NCBI GenBank assembly: GCA_963585895.1
Contig: CAUZXS010004338.1
Coordinates: 12,501-76,500, forward strand
From: Sepioteuthis lessoniana
Taxonomy: Eukaryota; Mollusca; Cephalopoda; Myopsida; Loliginidae
Length of the DNA: 64,000 bases
Reading direction: 5' to 3'
Shown here: piece after piece, positions 1 through 11,332 of the stretch
Layout of the letters: every line of letters starts with the position of its first letter
How positions within the stretch are numbered: the first letter of the stretch is position 1
The notes under the pieces: model-generated
What the model saw: the letters and a program-made list of their open reading frames with translations, nothing else
Told to the model about the DNA's origin: nothing
Database searches by the model: none
Made by a program: the position numbers and the translations under genes

Positions 1-161
1 CTAACCCCAACCCCAACCCCAACCCCAACCCTAACCCCAACCCCAACCCCAACCCCAACCCCAACCCTAACCCCAACCCTAACCCCAACCCTAACCCTAA
101 CCCTAACCCCAACCCTAACCCCAACCCTAACCCTAACCCTAACCCTAACCCTAACCCTAAC
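1..161. repeat. Telomeric repeat array, mixed CCCTAA and CCCCAA units
   Basis: The window opens with uninterrupted 6-bp units, either CCCTAA or CCCCAA, which read TTAGGG and TTGGGG on the minus strand. The C-rich strand at the left end is the orientation expected at a left chromosome terminus. CCCCAA units dominate the outermost ~65 bases; the innermost ~30 bases next to the LINE are pure CCCTAA. At about base 162 the array passes straight into LINE ORF1 sequence with no subtelomeric spacer. TTAGGG is the common animal telomere unit. The TTGGGG variants may be real or an assembly artefact. Confidence 0.93.
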
Positions 162-327
162 CCCAGCAAAACCATCGCAACCAGCAACAGCAACAGCATC
201 TTCACCTTCCACCACACCAAAGAAACGGCAGCGGAGCTCATCAATCGACAGTTCGGGGGATGAGGTCCCAAAACACAAAAGCAAAAAAGAAAAACCTCGT
301 CATCATACCGGAAAAAACATCTGCCGG

Positions 328-768
328 GTGGATGAGGGGGCTCTGGATCGTCTTCACAAGGTCCAGCCGCAGCTGTTGAGAGATTTAAGGGTCCTCCACA
401 ACTTCAAGGAAGTTAATGGACGAAATGTGGAGGACCCTAAAAATTTTCCAGACTGCTGGATCACCACTGTCATCCGAAAGGGCCGAGGGTCGGAGGGTGT
501 CATGAAAATGCTCGGTGAAGCGAACGAGGCCCTCGGCCCGATATCATTTTTTAAGGACGATCTTTCATCTTGTAAGGGGCTCGTTGGGAGGGTCCCTGTT
601 GTTTTACACCCCTCCCTTTATAGGGCACTTAAACTAACCTTTCCGCGGGACGTCGGGGGTCTCGCTCATGACGGAGCCATCGATAATGAGATGGCCACAG
701 GATCCATGAGCCAGACCGTCGGAGTCCTGACCCCAGCCATGTTCAGTCCGAGCACTCAACCCCTGTAA
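328..768 (+). pseudogene. LINE copy 1 ORF1, C-terminal part
   Basis: This is the end of the nucleic-acid-binding ORF1 protein. The reading frame is already open before 328 and enters from the telomere junction, so the annotated start is only the first internal start codon. It is closely similar to 6935-7376 in copy 2, with the same ending (GVLTP then FSP and TQPL). The zinc knuckle and N-terminal domain are missing because the element is truncated. The stop is followed 5 bases later by the ORF2 start, the same tight spacing as in copy 2. It is not functional as it stands. Confidence 0.8.
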
Positions 769-773
769 TTTTC

Positions 774-3700
774 ATGATGGATCTAAGGTTGGCTAGTTTA
801 AATGGCCGCGGCCTGAGGTCGGATTCTAAGCGATCCCAATTATTGTTATACCTCCAGCGTCGCGGCATTGATATTTGTTGTTTACAGGAGACTCACTTTG
901 ATTCAAACTTCAATGAAGGTATACTGGCGAGGGACTATTTGTCCTTCTCAGCATGCTTTGATGGTCGTTCTAGAGGTGTCACCTGGCTGGTAAGTAGACG
1001 TCTGGACGCTTCGTGTGCTCTTGTTCTTTCAGATCCGGCGGGCAGACTTTGTGTTCTGGATGTTACCATAAAGGATAAGGCGTTTCGAGTGATTGGGGTT
1101 TATGGACCCAATGCTACCAGTGAGCTTCCTGCCTTTTTCCGGCGCATCGAGCCGTACGTCGTTCCGTCAAGCGGGTAATTTTAGTGGGAGATTGGAACGC
1201 CGTCCTTGATCCCAACTTAGATAGAGGGGCTTCTAGTGCGGGTACTAACTCCTTGGATGCCAGATATTTTCGCGAGTTTGTCCAGAAATTTGATCTGGTG
1301 GACAAATTTCGCGAAAGGCATCCAAATAAGATAGTTTGGACTTGGACCGGTAGGGGCGCCTCGGCCCAGCTGTATAGCTATTTGGACCGAGTGTTAGTTA
1401 AGCGAGTCGACTTAGACTATATAGGTGGTCCAAGTTTTGAGGCGTATAAAAATTCCGACCACAAATTTTTATGTGTGTCGATTAGGTTAGATAAGGCTAG
1501 ATGTAGGATGTCTGGTTACTGGAAGTTCAACCTCTCCCTTTTGGTGGAGGCTGACTTCCGGAACCAGCTAGAACTAACGATAAAGCGGGAATTGACGGGG
1601 GCTATTATGGGAAATTGGTGGTGGGCTAACCTTAAGGATAGCATTAGATCCTTTGCTGCCGACTATAGTAGGAGACAAGTCAGCTAGGGTAGCGGAGCAA
1701 AGGTCGATTAAGGATAAGCTAGATAAGGCGGTGTTGGCGGGAGATAGTGGGCAAGTTAACATAGCTAAGGCCGAGCTGGCCTCCTTGCAAATTAAGGAGT
1801 ACCAAGCTCTGGTAGTTAGGGCTAGGTTAAAGAGAATGTCCTGCGAGGCGACGAATATGGCCCAGGAATTACGGGCCGAGGAACTCAGGCATGCTACTGA
1901 TCGGCATATTGCCAGTGTCACATCGCCAGAGGGGCTCCGTCGAACTACAAACGAAGCCATCTGTGGGGAGTTTCGGCAGTATTTCTTGAAGCTTTTCACC
2001 AGGGAGCCCGGACTGAGTTCTGCTCAGTTCGACGCCTATCTTGCCGACTTCCCTCGCCTTTCGGTGACTGAAGCGGCTGGGTGTGAGGGGCGCATAAAGG
2101 AGGAGGAGATTCGGGATGCACTGAAGTCGGTCGGGCTGGATAAGTCCCCCGGAATTGATGGTCTGCCCTATGAAGTATACTTGAGGTTGTCGCACATGTT
2201 TGTCCCCTTGCTGGCAACCATCTATAACAACTGGATGAGGCAGGGTACTATACCCGGACGCTTCACCAGGGGTATAGTGAAGTTGCTTCGTAAGAACAAA
2301 CATGGTGGGGATGGGATTAGTAACTTTCGCCCTTTAACGATGTTAAACACGGACTTAAAGATTTTGGCGAAGATCTTGGCAAACCGCTTGCAGACTGTCC
2401 TGCCTAGTCTGATTTGCCCCGAACAGACATGTGCTGTGAAGGGTAGGACTATCTTCATCTGGTCCGCACGATCGCAGAAAAAGTCGACGGAAATGCCGCG
2501 CTGATCAATTTAGATCATTCCAAGGCCTTCGATAGGGTTGACCATGCTTTTTTGGAGGCTGTCTTGTCTTCGGCTGGCTTCGGGGTTGATTTTCGCACCT
2601 GGATATGTCTCCTTTATGCGTCCCCTGGAGTCATGGTGGAGGTTAATGGGGTAAGGTCGGATCCCTTCACTCTGACTCGATCGATTCGGCAAGGTTGCCC
2701 GTTATCGCCCATGTTATATATCCTGGCGTTAGAGCCTTTTCTTCGCAGGATAAAGGCGAACCCGGTCCTACGCGGCCTCACGTTACCTGGCGCCAGTGAG
2801 GTGGCCAGGTACACTGCATACGCTGACGACGTCAGCGTGCTTGTAACGAGCAGTGCCGAGGTGGAGGAGGTGAGCAAAGAAATCGGGAGGTACGAAGCTG
2901 TAACAGGGGCCAAGATTAACCACGAAAAGTCTGTCGGCTTGCGGTTGGGCTCGTGGAAAGGCTGTGCTCTTCCCGGCCCCTTCATTTGGAAAGACGGTCC
3001 GTGCAAGATACTCGGCGTCTGGTTTGGGCCTGATCTTCAATTGGAGAAAAATTGGTCGGAAGTACTGGATAAGGTCGTAGCCGCAACTGAGTTGTGGCTG
3101 CGTAGAAGGCTTTCCCTTAAGGGTCGGGCAGAGGTGTGCAGTTCGCACATCTACTCCCTAGCCGTATACCGACTTTCAGTGCTTCCTATCCCGGCCACCA
3201 TCCTATTCAAGCTGGAAAGGATTCTCTTCCAGTTTCTCTGGGCTAAGAGACATCCTTTGGTGCGACGGGAGATCTGTTACCTTCACCCTTCTGAAGGCGG
3301 TCTAGGAGTACCTAACGTCGAGGTACGGCGCCATACTTTGCGTCTTACTTTCCTAGACCGGATGTGTTCACGGGACACAGCGACGGGAAGCGTCTGGAAA
3401 GAAGACGCTAGACAATCTTTCCCGTCGCTAAGAAGTGTGCATTTTGCAGATGGAGAGGCCCATCGGTTGCCCAGATGCGAATGCCCCTTCTATCGCGAGT
3501 GCCGGCATGCTTTGAAAGTTCTCTCTCGGCTGCAGACAGGTCTCTCTGACAGCCGGCCGTTGTCGAGTAGGGCATTATATCGATGTTTAGTGAGGGGGGG
3601 CCGCTAGCGATGGTCTGATTGGCGAGCTCGGTGTGACGGAGGCGGAGGGTCGCTTACTGTGGCCTTGGGCCCCCAGGATGAGGTGCCTCAATAATGACGA

Positions 3701-4223
3701 GGCTTCCCTCACCTGGCTGGTCATTCGGAATGCCCTCTGGGTCGGCAAGAAATTGTTTGCAGCGCAACAGGTCATTTCGCCAGAGTTCGGCCGGTGCGGT
3801 GATTTGGAGGAGATTATTAGTCACACCTTCTTTCATTGCCCGGTCGTACGGCTGCTGTGCAAGCTTCTTGAAGGCTACATGGTCCGCATCCTCAATGGAA
3901 AGTTTTTTGTCCTGGAAGCCAGTTCTGTGTGCAGCAATGTGGTGCCGAGGTTGAACAGACAGGAACATTATGTGTTTCTCTGCTTACTCGGCGTTATGCG
4001 TGTCGTGATTTGGACGACGAGAAAGAAGGAACTCTTCGAGGATGAGTCTTTTTCTTCTCAGACCCTGGTGGCATTTTTTAAACACCAAATTAAAGTCAAA
4101 ATCCGGTCTGAGAGAAAAAGACTCTCTTCGCTTGAGTTTGGCGAAAGGTTGGTGACTGTTGCGCGCTTGTGTCACGTGGTAGGAGCCAACCTTTTTTTCA
4201 CCTTGGACATCCCAGGGACCTAA
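774..4223 (+). pseudogene. LINE copy 1 ORF2: endonuclease and reverse transcriptase, frameshifted
   Basis: ORF2 would nick target DNA and reverse-transcribe the element RNA. The APE-type endonuclease starts with LASLNGRGL; CLQETHF, GDWN (near 1184) and SDH (near 1455) are visible. The RT carries LDKSPGIDGLPYEVYL, an RQGCPLSP block and YADD at 2819-2830. A C-terminal Cys/His motif (CGDLEE...H...C) lies near 3795-3840. Compared with copy 2 there is a 1-base loss near 1170, a 2-base loss near 1676, a 10-base loss near 2453 and an extra G in the run at 3594-3600. These split it into fragments 774-1178, 1184-1687, 1653-2504, 2552-3607 and 3633-4223. The RT core and YADD are otherwise intact. Confidence 0.85.
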
Positions 4224-4966
4224 GAATTTTGCGTTACCGGAAGGACGTGACCACCCAGCCCAGGTAAGTTAGAATATTTTAGGCCATTTTGATTTAGTTT
4301 GTTCCTAATTTAGTTAACTTAGCTAGAGTATGCAAGGTCATCGGGCCCCCCTTTTTTTGTCCCCTTCTTTTGTTTTACTCTCCCTTCCCTTCCCTTCTGT
4401 TAGATGACAGGAATTGGAGTTCTCCAGGAGTGCGATGGAGGGCTTATGTTAATTCATATTTATTGTTTACTTATATTTTATACCATTTATTTATCTTATT
4501 TGATTATTTTTCCTCCTTCGACACTATTTTCGACTGGTTAACTCCTCTTTCTGCCATGTTTTAGTACGTGGGGGGGACCCCATACTAACCATCATAATGT
4601 ATATATGTTTTGTTCATCTTTCGGTTTTTTTAGGGGAGTTTTTAATAAATGTATATAGCGTTCGTTTAGTTTTTTTAAATCGCTCCCCTCCCCCTCACTC
4701 TGTAAATATGGGAGTAAGTTTAGAAGGCCATGGAGCATTAATGTTGTTTTGGTGATTGTTGTTTTTGGTGAATGCAGTATGATAGTGATATGTTTAATTG
4801 AGGTATTTTGGTGTTTTTTTTTTAATTTGGAGATATGTATTGGTCAGTGAATGAGTCTAGTTAAGTTAGAGATTAGGATAGTGCAGACCAGCCTTCCCCA
4901 CCCATTTTTAGGCCTTGTGCCAAATTTGTATTTTCCCTTATTTTAAAAAAAAAATACAATAAATAG
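4224..4966 (+). other. 3' UTR of LINE copy 1
   Basis: This AT-rich untranslated tail aligns with 10618-11332 of copy 2 through shared blocks: the CCACCCAGCCCAGGTAAGTTA start, GATGACAGGAATTGGAGTTC, and the GGGGGGACCCCATACTAACC segment. It ends AATACAATAAATA with no long poly(A), then meets the 12-nt flank TCTCTTCGACAA. The 67-aa open frame at 4370-4564 lies in this UTR and is probably meaningless. Confidence 0.75.
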
Positions 4967-4978
4967 TCTCTTCGACAA
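4967..4978. other. Putative LINE target-site duplication, left copy
   Basis: The sequence TCTCTTCGACAA lies between the 3' end of LINE copy 1 and the 5' end of copy 2. The identical 12-mer follows copy 2 at 11333-11344. It also occurs without a LINE at 15454-15465, inside the intact LTR of the Gypsy element. It therefore reads as the duplicated target site of copy 2, and probably of copy 1 too. Confidence 0.7.
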
Positions 4979-5276
4979 CCCATTTTTTTCTGTTCTGAGT
5001 AGCCAGCCACTTTTGGTTTTGGCTGCTGGCGAAAAGGTTGTGTATTTTTTTGTTTTCAGGCAAAACGAAAAGGATTTTACCATTTTCTCCCGGCTGGTCT
5101 GAATAGTCCTGACCTTGTTGGATCGATAAGTAAAGTTTTTTTTCTCCCACCTTTTTTTACTTCATTTCTTCCCCTTTTCATCCTCACACCCCCCTTTTTT
5201 CTTCCACCCGGCCCATTATTTATAGCCGGCCGGTCGGACGGCTTGGCCATAAAGGCCCTATTTCCCCCCAGTAAGG

Positions 5277-7376
5277 GTGACCCCCCCACATTGTCCAAAA
5301 AAAGAAAACGAAATCACCCTCCCCAAAAATGACCCTCCCCCTGACGAAAATTCTGTGCCACTATCTCCCCCTAAAGGTACCCCGCCACCTGAAAAAGAAA
5401 GAAAATCACCTTCCCCTCATAAAAATACCCCTACTTCTGACCAATGTGAGAAAAAGAGTTCCCCAGTGAAGGAGGGCTCACCCCCCAAGGAGAAAAATGA
5501 CCAGAAAGAAGGCGGCGAAAACATATGGAAAGCGCCGCCGAAGATCCAGGTCGATGTCGCAGACTTGCTCCAGAGGGCAAAGGCCATATCCAGCCAAGTG
5601 CAGGAGCATGGCCTTAAGTTCAATTTGGAGGAGGTGAGACTCGACCAAAAGAAAAGAACGGTGTCTGTCTTTGTCGTGGACAAACGCTCTAGAAAGATTG
5701 TTAAGCCCGTCAAAGACATGGTGTTAGGTCAGCTCTCCAGCCTGGGCGTAAAGATGCAAGCTATTATAGCGGGCTCCTCTTACGCTTTTTGGGATGTACT
5801 GCTGCCGACTGAAGAAGAAGCCGTCGCCCTAACACGGAAAACACTCGAAAATAAAGAATACTTTTTTCCGGACGGAGTATATGGGGCGACGGCGGACCAC
5901 GGTCTCAGTATACGAGGTCCCCAGCTTCCTGAGAGACGCGAATTTAGCCGCATTTATTCTAAATTTCGGCGACATCGTCTCGGCAACCCATGACGGAATG
6001 CGTGGGGAGTGGAGGTTTGACCTAATGTTAGACGCTAAGACCTTCTTCTCCGTTCCCAACTGGTTGGATGTGGAAGGGCGCAGGCTTCCGGTTATCGTCT
6101 CTGGACGTAAACCTGCCTGCTGGCACTGTGGCGAGATTGGTCACCTCTCTGCAGTTTGCCCGGGGAAGAAGGCCCCGAAGAAGCCCGACCAGGATGCCGG
6201 TACCCCCCCACCTGTTGGTAAAAACAACGACAAAAAGGAGGCTCCCGTAGTCTCGCCCACTTCAGCGGCAATAAAAAGCCTCACTCCTCCTACGTCATCT
6301 ACGGTTAGTTCCGAAGAGGCGGGGGGCGAGTGGCTGACGGTGGGAAAAGGTGGGAGGAAGATCCAACAAGCGGATCCTCAATCCCGAAAGTCAACCCAGG
6401 TGGGCACCAACAGTTCCCCCACCTCTAAATCATATGCGCAACTGTCCAAGTCCCCCCCAGCAGCAAAAAATTCCCGCCCAAAACTCCTCCCAAACAGTCC
6501 ACTCCTCCCTTGGTCAGGTCTTTCAGTCCAGGCCGGGAGAAATTCGAGCAGCTGATGGAGTTCAAGAAGCGGCTGGACCTACAGAGGAAGTCAACCCCCC
6601 AACCAGGCCCCTCTCGATCCACCCCTTCATCACCCAAGCAGCCCAGGACTTTAAGACCTCCCTCCACACCTCCACCAAAGTCCATGCCTCCCCCAAACCT
6701 AACAGCTTTAAAAGCCCACCTGAAGAAGGGACCCCCCCCTCCGCTGCCGTTGGAGTCGCCACCTTCCAAGCCGTCACCGCCACCAGTAGCAGCAACAGCT
6801 TCGCCCTCCTCATCTCCGAAGAAACGGCAGCGGAGTTCATCCATCGATAGTTCGGGGGATGAGGTCCCTAAACACCAAAAAAAGGAAAGGAGGGGGGAGA
6901 AGAAACTCCATCACTCTGGTGTAAGGATTTGCCGGGTGGATGAGGGGGTCCTGGACCGTCATCACAAGGTCCAGCCGCAACTCATCAAAGACTTGAGGGT
7001 CCTCCACAATTTCAAGGAGGTGAACGGTAAAAATGTGGAGGACCCTCTAAATTTCCCAAAGGCATGGGTAACATCAGTCATCAGGAAGGGCTGGGGGTCC
7101 GAAGGTGTAATTAAAATGTTGGGGGAAGCCAACGAGGCCCTCGGCCCTGTTTCATTCATAAAAGACGACAGTGATTCATGTAAGGGACTCATTGGGAGGG
7201 TCCCTGTTGTGTTACACCCTTCCTTGTATAGGGCTGTAAAACTAACTTTCCCGCGAGACATCGGGGGTCTCGCTCATGACGGAGCCATCGATAATGAGAT
7301 GGCCACAGGATCCATGAGCCAGACCGTTGGGGTCTTGACCCCTGTCATGTTTAGTCCAGGCACCCAACCCCTGTAA
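5277..7376 (+). pseudogene. LINE copy 2 ORF1: zinc-knuckle RNA-binding protein, two frameshifts
   Basis: ORF1 proteins coat the element RNA. The N-terminal third is Pro/Lys-rich. Next comes a globular region (IQVDVADLLQRAKAI to AFWDVLLPTEEE). The following segment begins MGRRRTTVSVYEVP and carries a CCHC knuckle of the form CX2CX4HX4C at about 6118-6159, then a long Pro/Ser-rich linker and the conserved C-terminal domain. The arrangement resembles the ZCCHC3-like gag region of vertebrate Tx1-type LINEs, from memory of the family. The frame changes in the T run near 5862-5868 and again near 6515, giving fragments 5277-5993, 5881-6555 and 6510-7376. The true start codon is unclear; the sequence is open from about 5277. 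Confidence 0.8.
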
Positions 7377-7383
7377 ATGTTTA

Positions 7384-10300
7384 ATGATGGATTTAAGGTT
7401 GGCTAGTCTAAATGGCCGCGGCCTGAGGGCGGGTTCTAGAAGAGCCCACTTGTTTTTATACCTCCAGCGTCGCGGCATTGATATATGTTGTTTGCTGGAG
7501 ACTCGCTTTGACTCCAACTTCCATGAAGATATTCTGTCAAAGGACTATTTGTCCTTCTCAGCCTATTTTGATGGTCGTTCCAGAGATGTCACCTGGCTGA
7601 TAAGTAGACGTCTCGACGCTACGTGTGCTCTTGTTCTTTCAGATCCGGCGGGCAGACTTTGCGTGGTGGACGTTACCATAAAGGATAAGGCGTTTCGCTT
7701 GATTGGGGTTTATGGACCCAACGCTACCAGTAAGCTCCCTGCGTTTTTCCGGCTCATCGAGCCGTACGTTATTCCGTCGAAGCGGGTAATTTTAGTGGGA
7801 GATTGGAACGCTGTCCTTGATCCCAATTTGGATAGAGGGGCCATTAGCGCGGGTACTAATACCTTGGATGCGAGATATTTTCGCGAGTTTGTACAGCGAC
7901 TTGATCTCGTTGACAAATTTCGCGAAAGGCATCCAAATAAGCTAGCTTGGACTTGGACCGGTAGGGGCGCCTCGGCCCAGCTTTATAGCTATTTGGACCG
8001 AGTGTTAGTTAGGCGTGTCGACCTAGACTATTTAGGTGGTCCAAGTTTTAATGCCTATAAAGATTCCGACCACAAATTTTTATGTGTGTCGATTAGGTTA
8101 GATAAGGCTAGATGTAGGATGTCTGGTTACTGGAAGTTTAACATCTCCCTTTTGGCAGAGGCTGACTTCCGGAACCAGCTAGAACTAATGATAAAGCGGG
8201 AACTGACGGGGGCTATTATGGGAAATAGGTGGTGGGCTAACCTTAAGGATAGCATTAGATCCTTTGCTGCCGACTATGGTAGGAGACTCAAGTCAGCCAG
8301 GGTAGCGGAGCAAAGAGTGATTAAGGATAAGCTAGATAGGGCGGTTTTGGCGGGAGATAGTGGGCTAGTTAACGTAGCTAAGGCCGAGCTGGCCTCCTTG
8401 CAAATTAAGGAGTACCAAGCTCTGGTAGTTAGAGCTAGGTTAAAAAGAATGTCGTGCGAGGCGACGAATATGGCCCAGGAACTACGGGCTGAGGAACTGA
8501 GGCATGCATCAGATCGGCATATTGCCAGTGTCACATCGCCGGATGGGCAACGTCGAACTACAAACGAAGCCATCTGTGGGGAGTTTCGGCAGTATTTCCT
8601 GAAGCTTTTCACCAGGGAGCCCGGACTGAGTTCCTCTCAGTTCGACACCTATCTTGCCGACTTCCCTCGCCTTTCGGTGACTGAAGCGGCTGGGTGTGAG
8701 GGGCGCATAAAGGAGGAGGAGATTCGGGATGCACTGAAGTCGGTCGGGCTGGATAAGTCTCCCGGAATTGATGGTCTGCCCTACAAAGTGTACTTGAGGC
8801 TGTCGCACATGTTTGTCCCCTTACTGGCAACCACCTATGACAACTGGATGAGGCAGGGTACTATACCCGGACGCTTCACCAGGGGCATAGTGAAGTTGCT
8901 TCGTAAGAACAAACATGGTGGGGATGGGATAAGTAACTTTCGCCCTTTAACGATGTTAAACACAGACTTAAAGATTTTGGCGAAGATCCTAGCGAACCGT
9001 TTGCAGACTGTCCTGCCTAGTCTAATTTGCCCCGAACAGACTTGTGCTGTGAAGGGTAGGACTATCCAGGACAGTCTTCATCTGGTCCGCACGATCGTAG
9101 AAAAAGTCGACGGAAATGCCGCGCTGATCAATTTAGATCAGTCCAAGGCCTTTGATAGGGTTGACCATGCTTTTCTGGAGGCTGTCTTGTCTGCGGCCGG
9201 TTTCGGGGTGGATTTTCGCACCTGGATACGTCTCCTTTATGCGTCCCCCGGAGTCGTGGTGGAGGTGAACGGGGTAAGGTCGGAGCCCTTCACTCTGACT
9301 CGATCGATTCGTCAGGGTTACCCGTTATCGCCAATGCTCTATATCCTTGCGCTAGAGCCTTTTCTACGCAAGCTTAATGCGAACCCGGTCCTACGCGGCC
9401 TTACGTTACCTGGCGCCACTGGGGTAGCCAGGTACACTGCATACGCTGACGACGTCAGCGTGCTTGTAACGAGCAGTGCCGAGGTGGAGGAGGTGAGCAA
9501 AGAAATCGGGAGGTACGAAGCTGTGACAGGGGCCAAGTTCGCACATTTACTCCCTAGCCGTTTACCATCTTTCTGTGCTTCCTATCCCGGCCACCATCCT
9601 ATTCAAGCTGGAAAGGATTCTCTTCCGGTTCCTCTGGGCTGAGAGACATCCTTTGGTGCGGTGGGAGATCTGTTTCCTTCACCCTTCCGAAGGCGGTCTA
9701 GGTGTGCCTAACGTCGAGGCACGGCGCCATACTTTGCGTCTTACTTTCCTAGACCGGATGTGTTTCATGAGATACGGCGGCGGGAAGCGTCTGGAAAGAA
9801 GACGCTAGACAATCTTTCCCGTCGCTAAGAAGTGTGCATTTCGCTGACGAGGAGGCCCATCGGTTGCCTAGACGCGAATGTCCCTTCTATCGCGAGTGCC
9901 GGCATCCCTTGAGAGTTCTCTCTCGGCTGCAGACAGGTCTCTCTGACAGCCGGCCGTTGTCGAGTAGGGCATTATATCAATGTTTAGTTAGGGGGGCCGC
10001 TAGCGACGGTCTGATTGGCGAGCTCGGTGTGACGGAGGCGGAGGGTCGCTTACTGTGGCCTTGGGCCCCCAGGATGAGGTGTCTCAATAATGACGAGGCT
10101 TCCCTCACCTGGCTGGTCATTCGGAACGCCCTCTGGGTCGGCAAGAAATTGTTTCCAGCGCAACAGGTTATTTCGCCAGAGTGCGGACGGTGCGGTGATT
10201 TGGAGGAGACCATTGGTCATGCCTTCTTTCACTGCCCGGTCGTACGGCTGCTGTGCAAGCTTCTTGAAGGCTACATGGTCCGCATCCTCAACGGAAAGTT

Positions 10301-10617
10301 CTTTGTCCTGGAAGCCAGTTCTGTGTGCAGCAATGTGGTACCGAAGTTGAACAGACTGGAACACTATGTGTTTCTCTGCTTGCTCGGCGTTATGCGTGTC
10401 GTGATTTGAACGACAAGAAAGAAGGAACTCTTTGAGGATGAGTCTTTTTCTTCTCAGACCCTGGTGGCATTTTTCAAACACCAAATTAAGGTCAAAATCC
10501 GGTCTGAGAGAAAGAGACTCTCTTCACTGGAGTTTGGCGAAAGGTGGGTGACTGTTGCGCGCTTGTGTCGCGTGGTAGGAGCCAACCTTATTTTCAACTT
10601 GGACATCCCAGGGTCTT
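7384..10617 (+). pseudogene. LINE copy 2 ORF2: endonuclease and reverse transcriptase, with internal deletion
   Basis: A long intact frame (7384-9642) covers the endonuclease (LASLNGRGL, CLLETRF, GDWN near 7800, SDH near 8066) and most of the RT, with YADD at 9442-9453. At 9538 the sequence jumps from the post-YADD segment to one that copy 1 has 227 bases further on. That length is not a multiple of 3, so the last ~35 codons up to 9642 are out of frame. The remainder continues as 9575-9808 and 9834-10409, including the terminal CX2C...HX4C motif near 10180-10235. A tryptophan codon in copy 1 (near 4010) is TGA here near 10407. The usual RQGC block reads RQGY. Confidence 0.85.
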
Positions 10618-11332
10618 GAGGATTTTGGGTAACTGGAAAGACATGACCACCCAGCCCAGGTAAGTTAAAGTTTAGGCCATTTTTGATTTAGTTTGTTCCC
10701 TTTTCGGTTAACTTAGCTAGAGTATGCGAGGTCATTGGGCCCCCTCTTATTTTTTTTGTCCCCTTTCTTTTGTTTTACTCCCCTTCCCTTCCCTTCTGTT
10801 AGATGACAGGAATTGGAGTTCTCCAGGAGTGCGACGGGGTGTTCATGTTATTTTGTGTGTTTATTTTTTTCTTATGTTATCATTTATCCATTATTTATCA
10901 ATTATTTGTTTATTCCCCGTCGACACTATTTTCGACTGGTTAACTCCTCTTTCTTCCATGTTTTAGTACGTGGGGGGGGGACCCCATACTAACCCTCATA
11001 ATGTATATATGTTTTGTTCATGTTTCGTTTTAGGGGACTTGTAAATATATGTATATAGTTTTCTTTGTTCCCCTTCCCCCTCACACTGTAAATATGGGGT
11101 TTAGGTTTAGAAATCCATGGAGTATTAGTGTCGTTTTGGTGATTGTTGTTTTGGTGAATGCAGTCTGATTGTGATATGTGTTATTGAGGTATTTTGGTGC
11201 TATCATCCTGGAGATATGTATCGGTCAGTGAATGAGTCTAGTTAAGTTAGAGATTAGGATAGTGTTGACCGGCCTTCCCCCCCCCCCCATTTTTAGGCCT
11301 CGTGCCATATTTGTGTATATCACAATAAATAT
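10618..11332 (+). other. 3' UTR of LINE copy 2
   Basis: It aligns with the 3' UTR of copy 1. It contains the same GATGACAGGAATTGGAGTTC block, a G run followed by ACCCCATACTAACC, and a C run near 11278-11288. It ends ACAATAAATA directly before TCTCTTCGACAAGCC of the Gypsy LTR. No poly(A) tail is present, so 3'-end recognition is probably sequence-based. Confidence 0.75.

Larger units (their letters stand above)
162..4966 (+). mobile_element. Tx1-like non-LTR retrotransposon, copy 1, 5' truncated at the telomere
   Basis: This copy begins inside the proline/serine-rich part of ORF1, matching the second copy from about 6765 onward. It then runs through the ORF1 C terminus, ORF2 (endonuclease and reverse transcriptase) and a ~740-base 3' UTR ending in AATAAATA. 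I place it in the L1/Tx1 group from the RT wording (an RQGCPLSPMLYILALEPF block, then YADD), the APE-type endonuclease and the terminal CCHC motif. ORF2 is broken by several small indels. The 3' end abuts TCTCTTCGACAA (4967-4978), the same sequence that follows copy 2. Tx1-clade membership rests on remembered motif similarity, not on a tree. Confidence 0.85.
4979..11332 (+). mobile_element. Tx1-like non-LTR retrotransposon, copy 2, near full length but defective
   Basis: The order is 5' UTR (4979-5290), ORF1 (about 5290-7376, with frameshifts), ORF2 (7384 to about 10617, broken) and 3' UTR ending in ACAATAAATA. It is flanked on both sides by TCTCTTCGACAA, so both ends are defined. It is highly similar to copy 1 but carries different lesions, so the two are separate insertions or old duplicates. 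An internal deletion removes 227 bases that copy 1 still has at 2915-3141, just after the YADD region. It lies head-to-tail with copy 1 and in opposite orientation to the Gypsy element on its right. Confidence 0.85.

Noticed and set aside
1-5000. Telomere-targeting LINE of the TRAS/SART type
   Set aside because: The telomere joins the middle of ORF1, not the LINE 3' end, and both 3' ends abut a Gypsy LTR sequence. So the LINE is not inserted into telomeric repeats here.
4938-5298. Minus-strand open frames (70 and 73 aa) at the junction of the two LINE copies
   Set aside because: They cross the LINE junction and the 5' UTR and have low-complexity Lys/Gly-rich composition with no domain.
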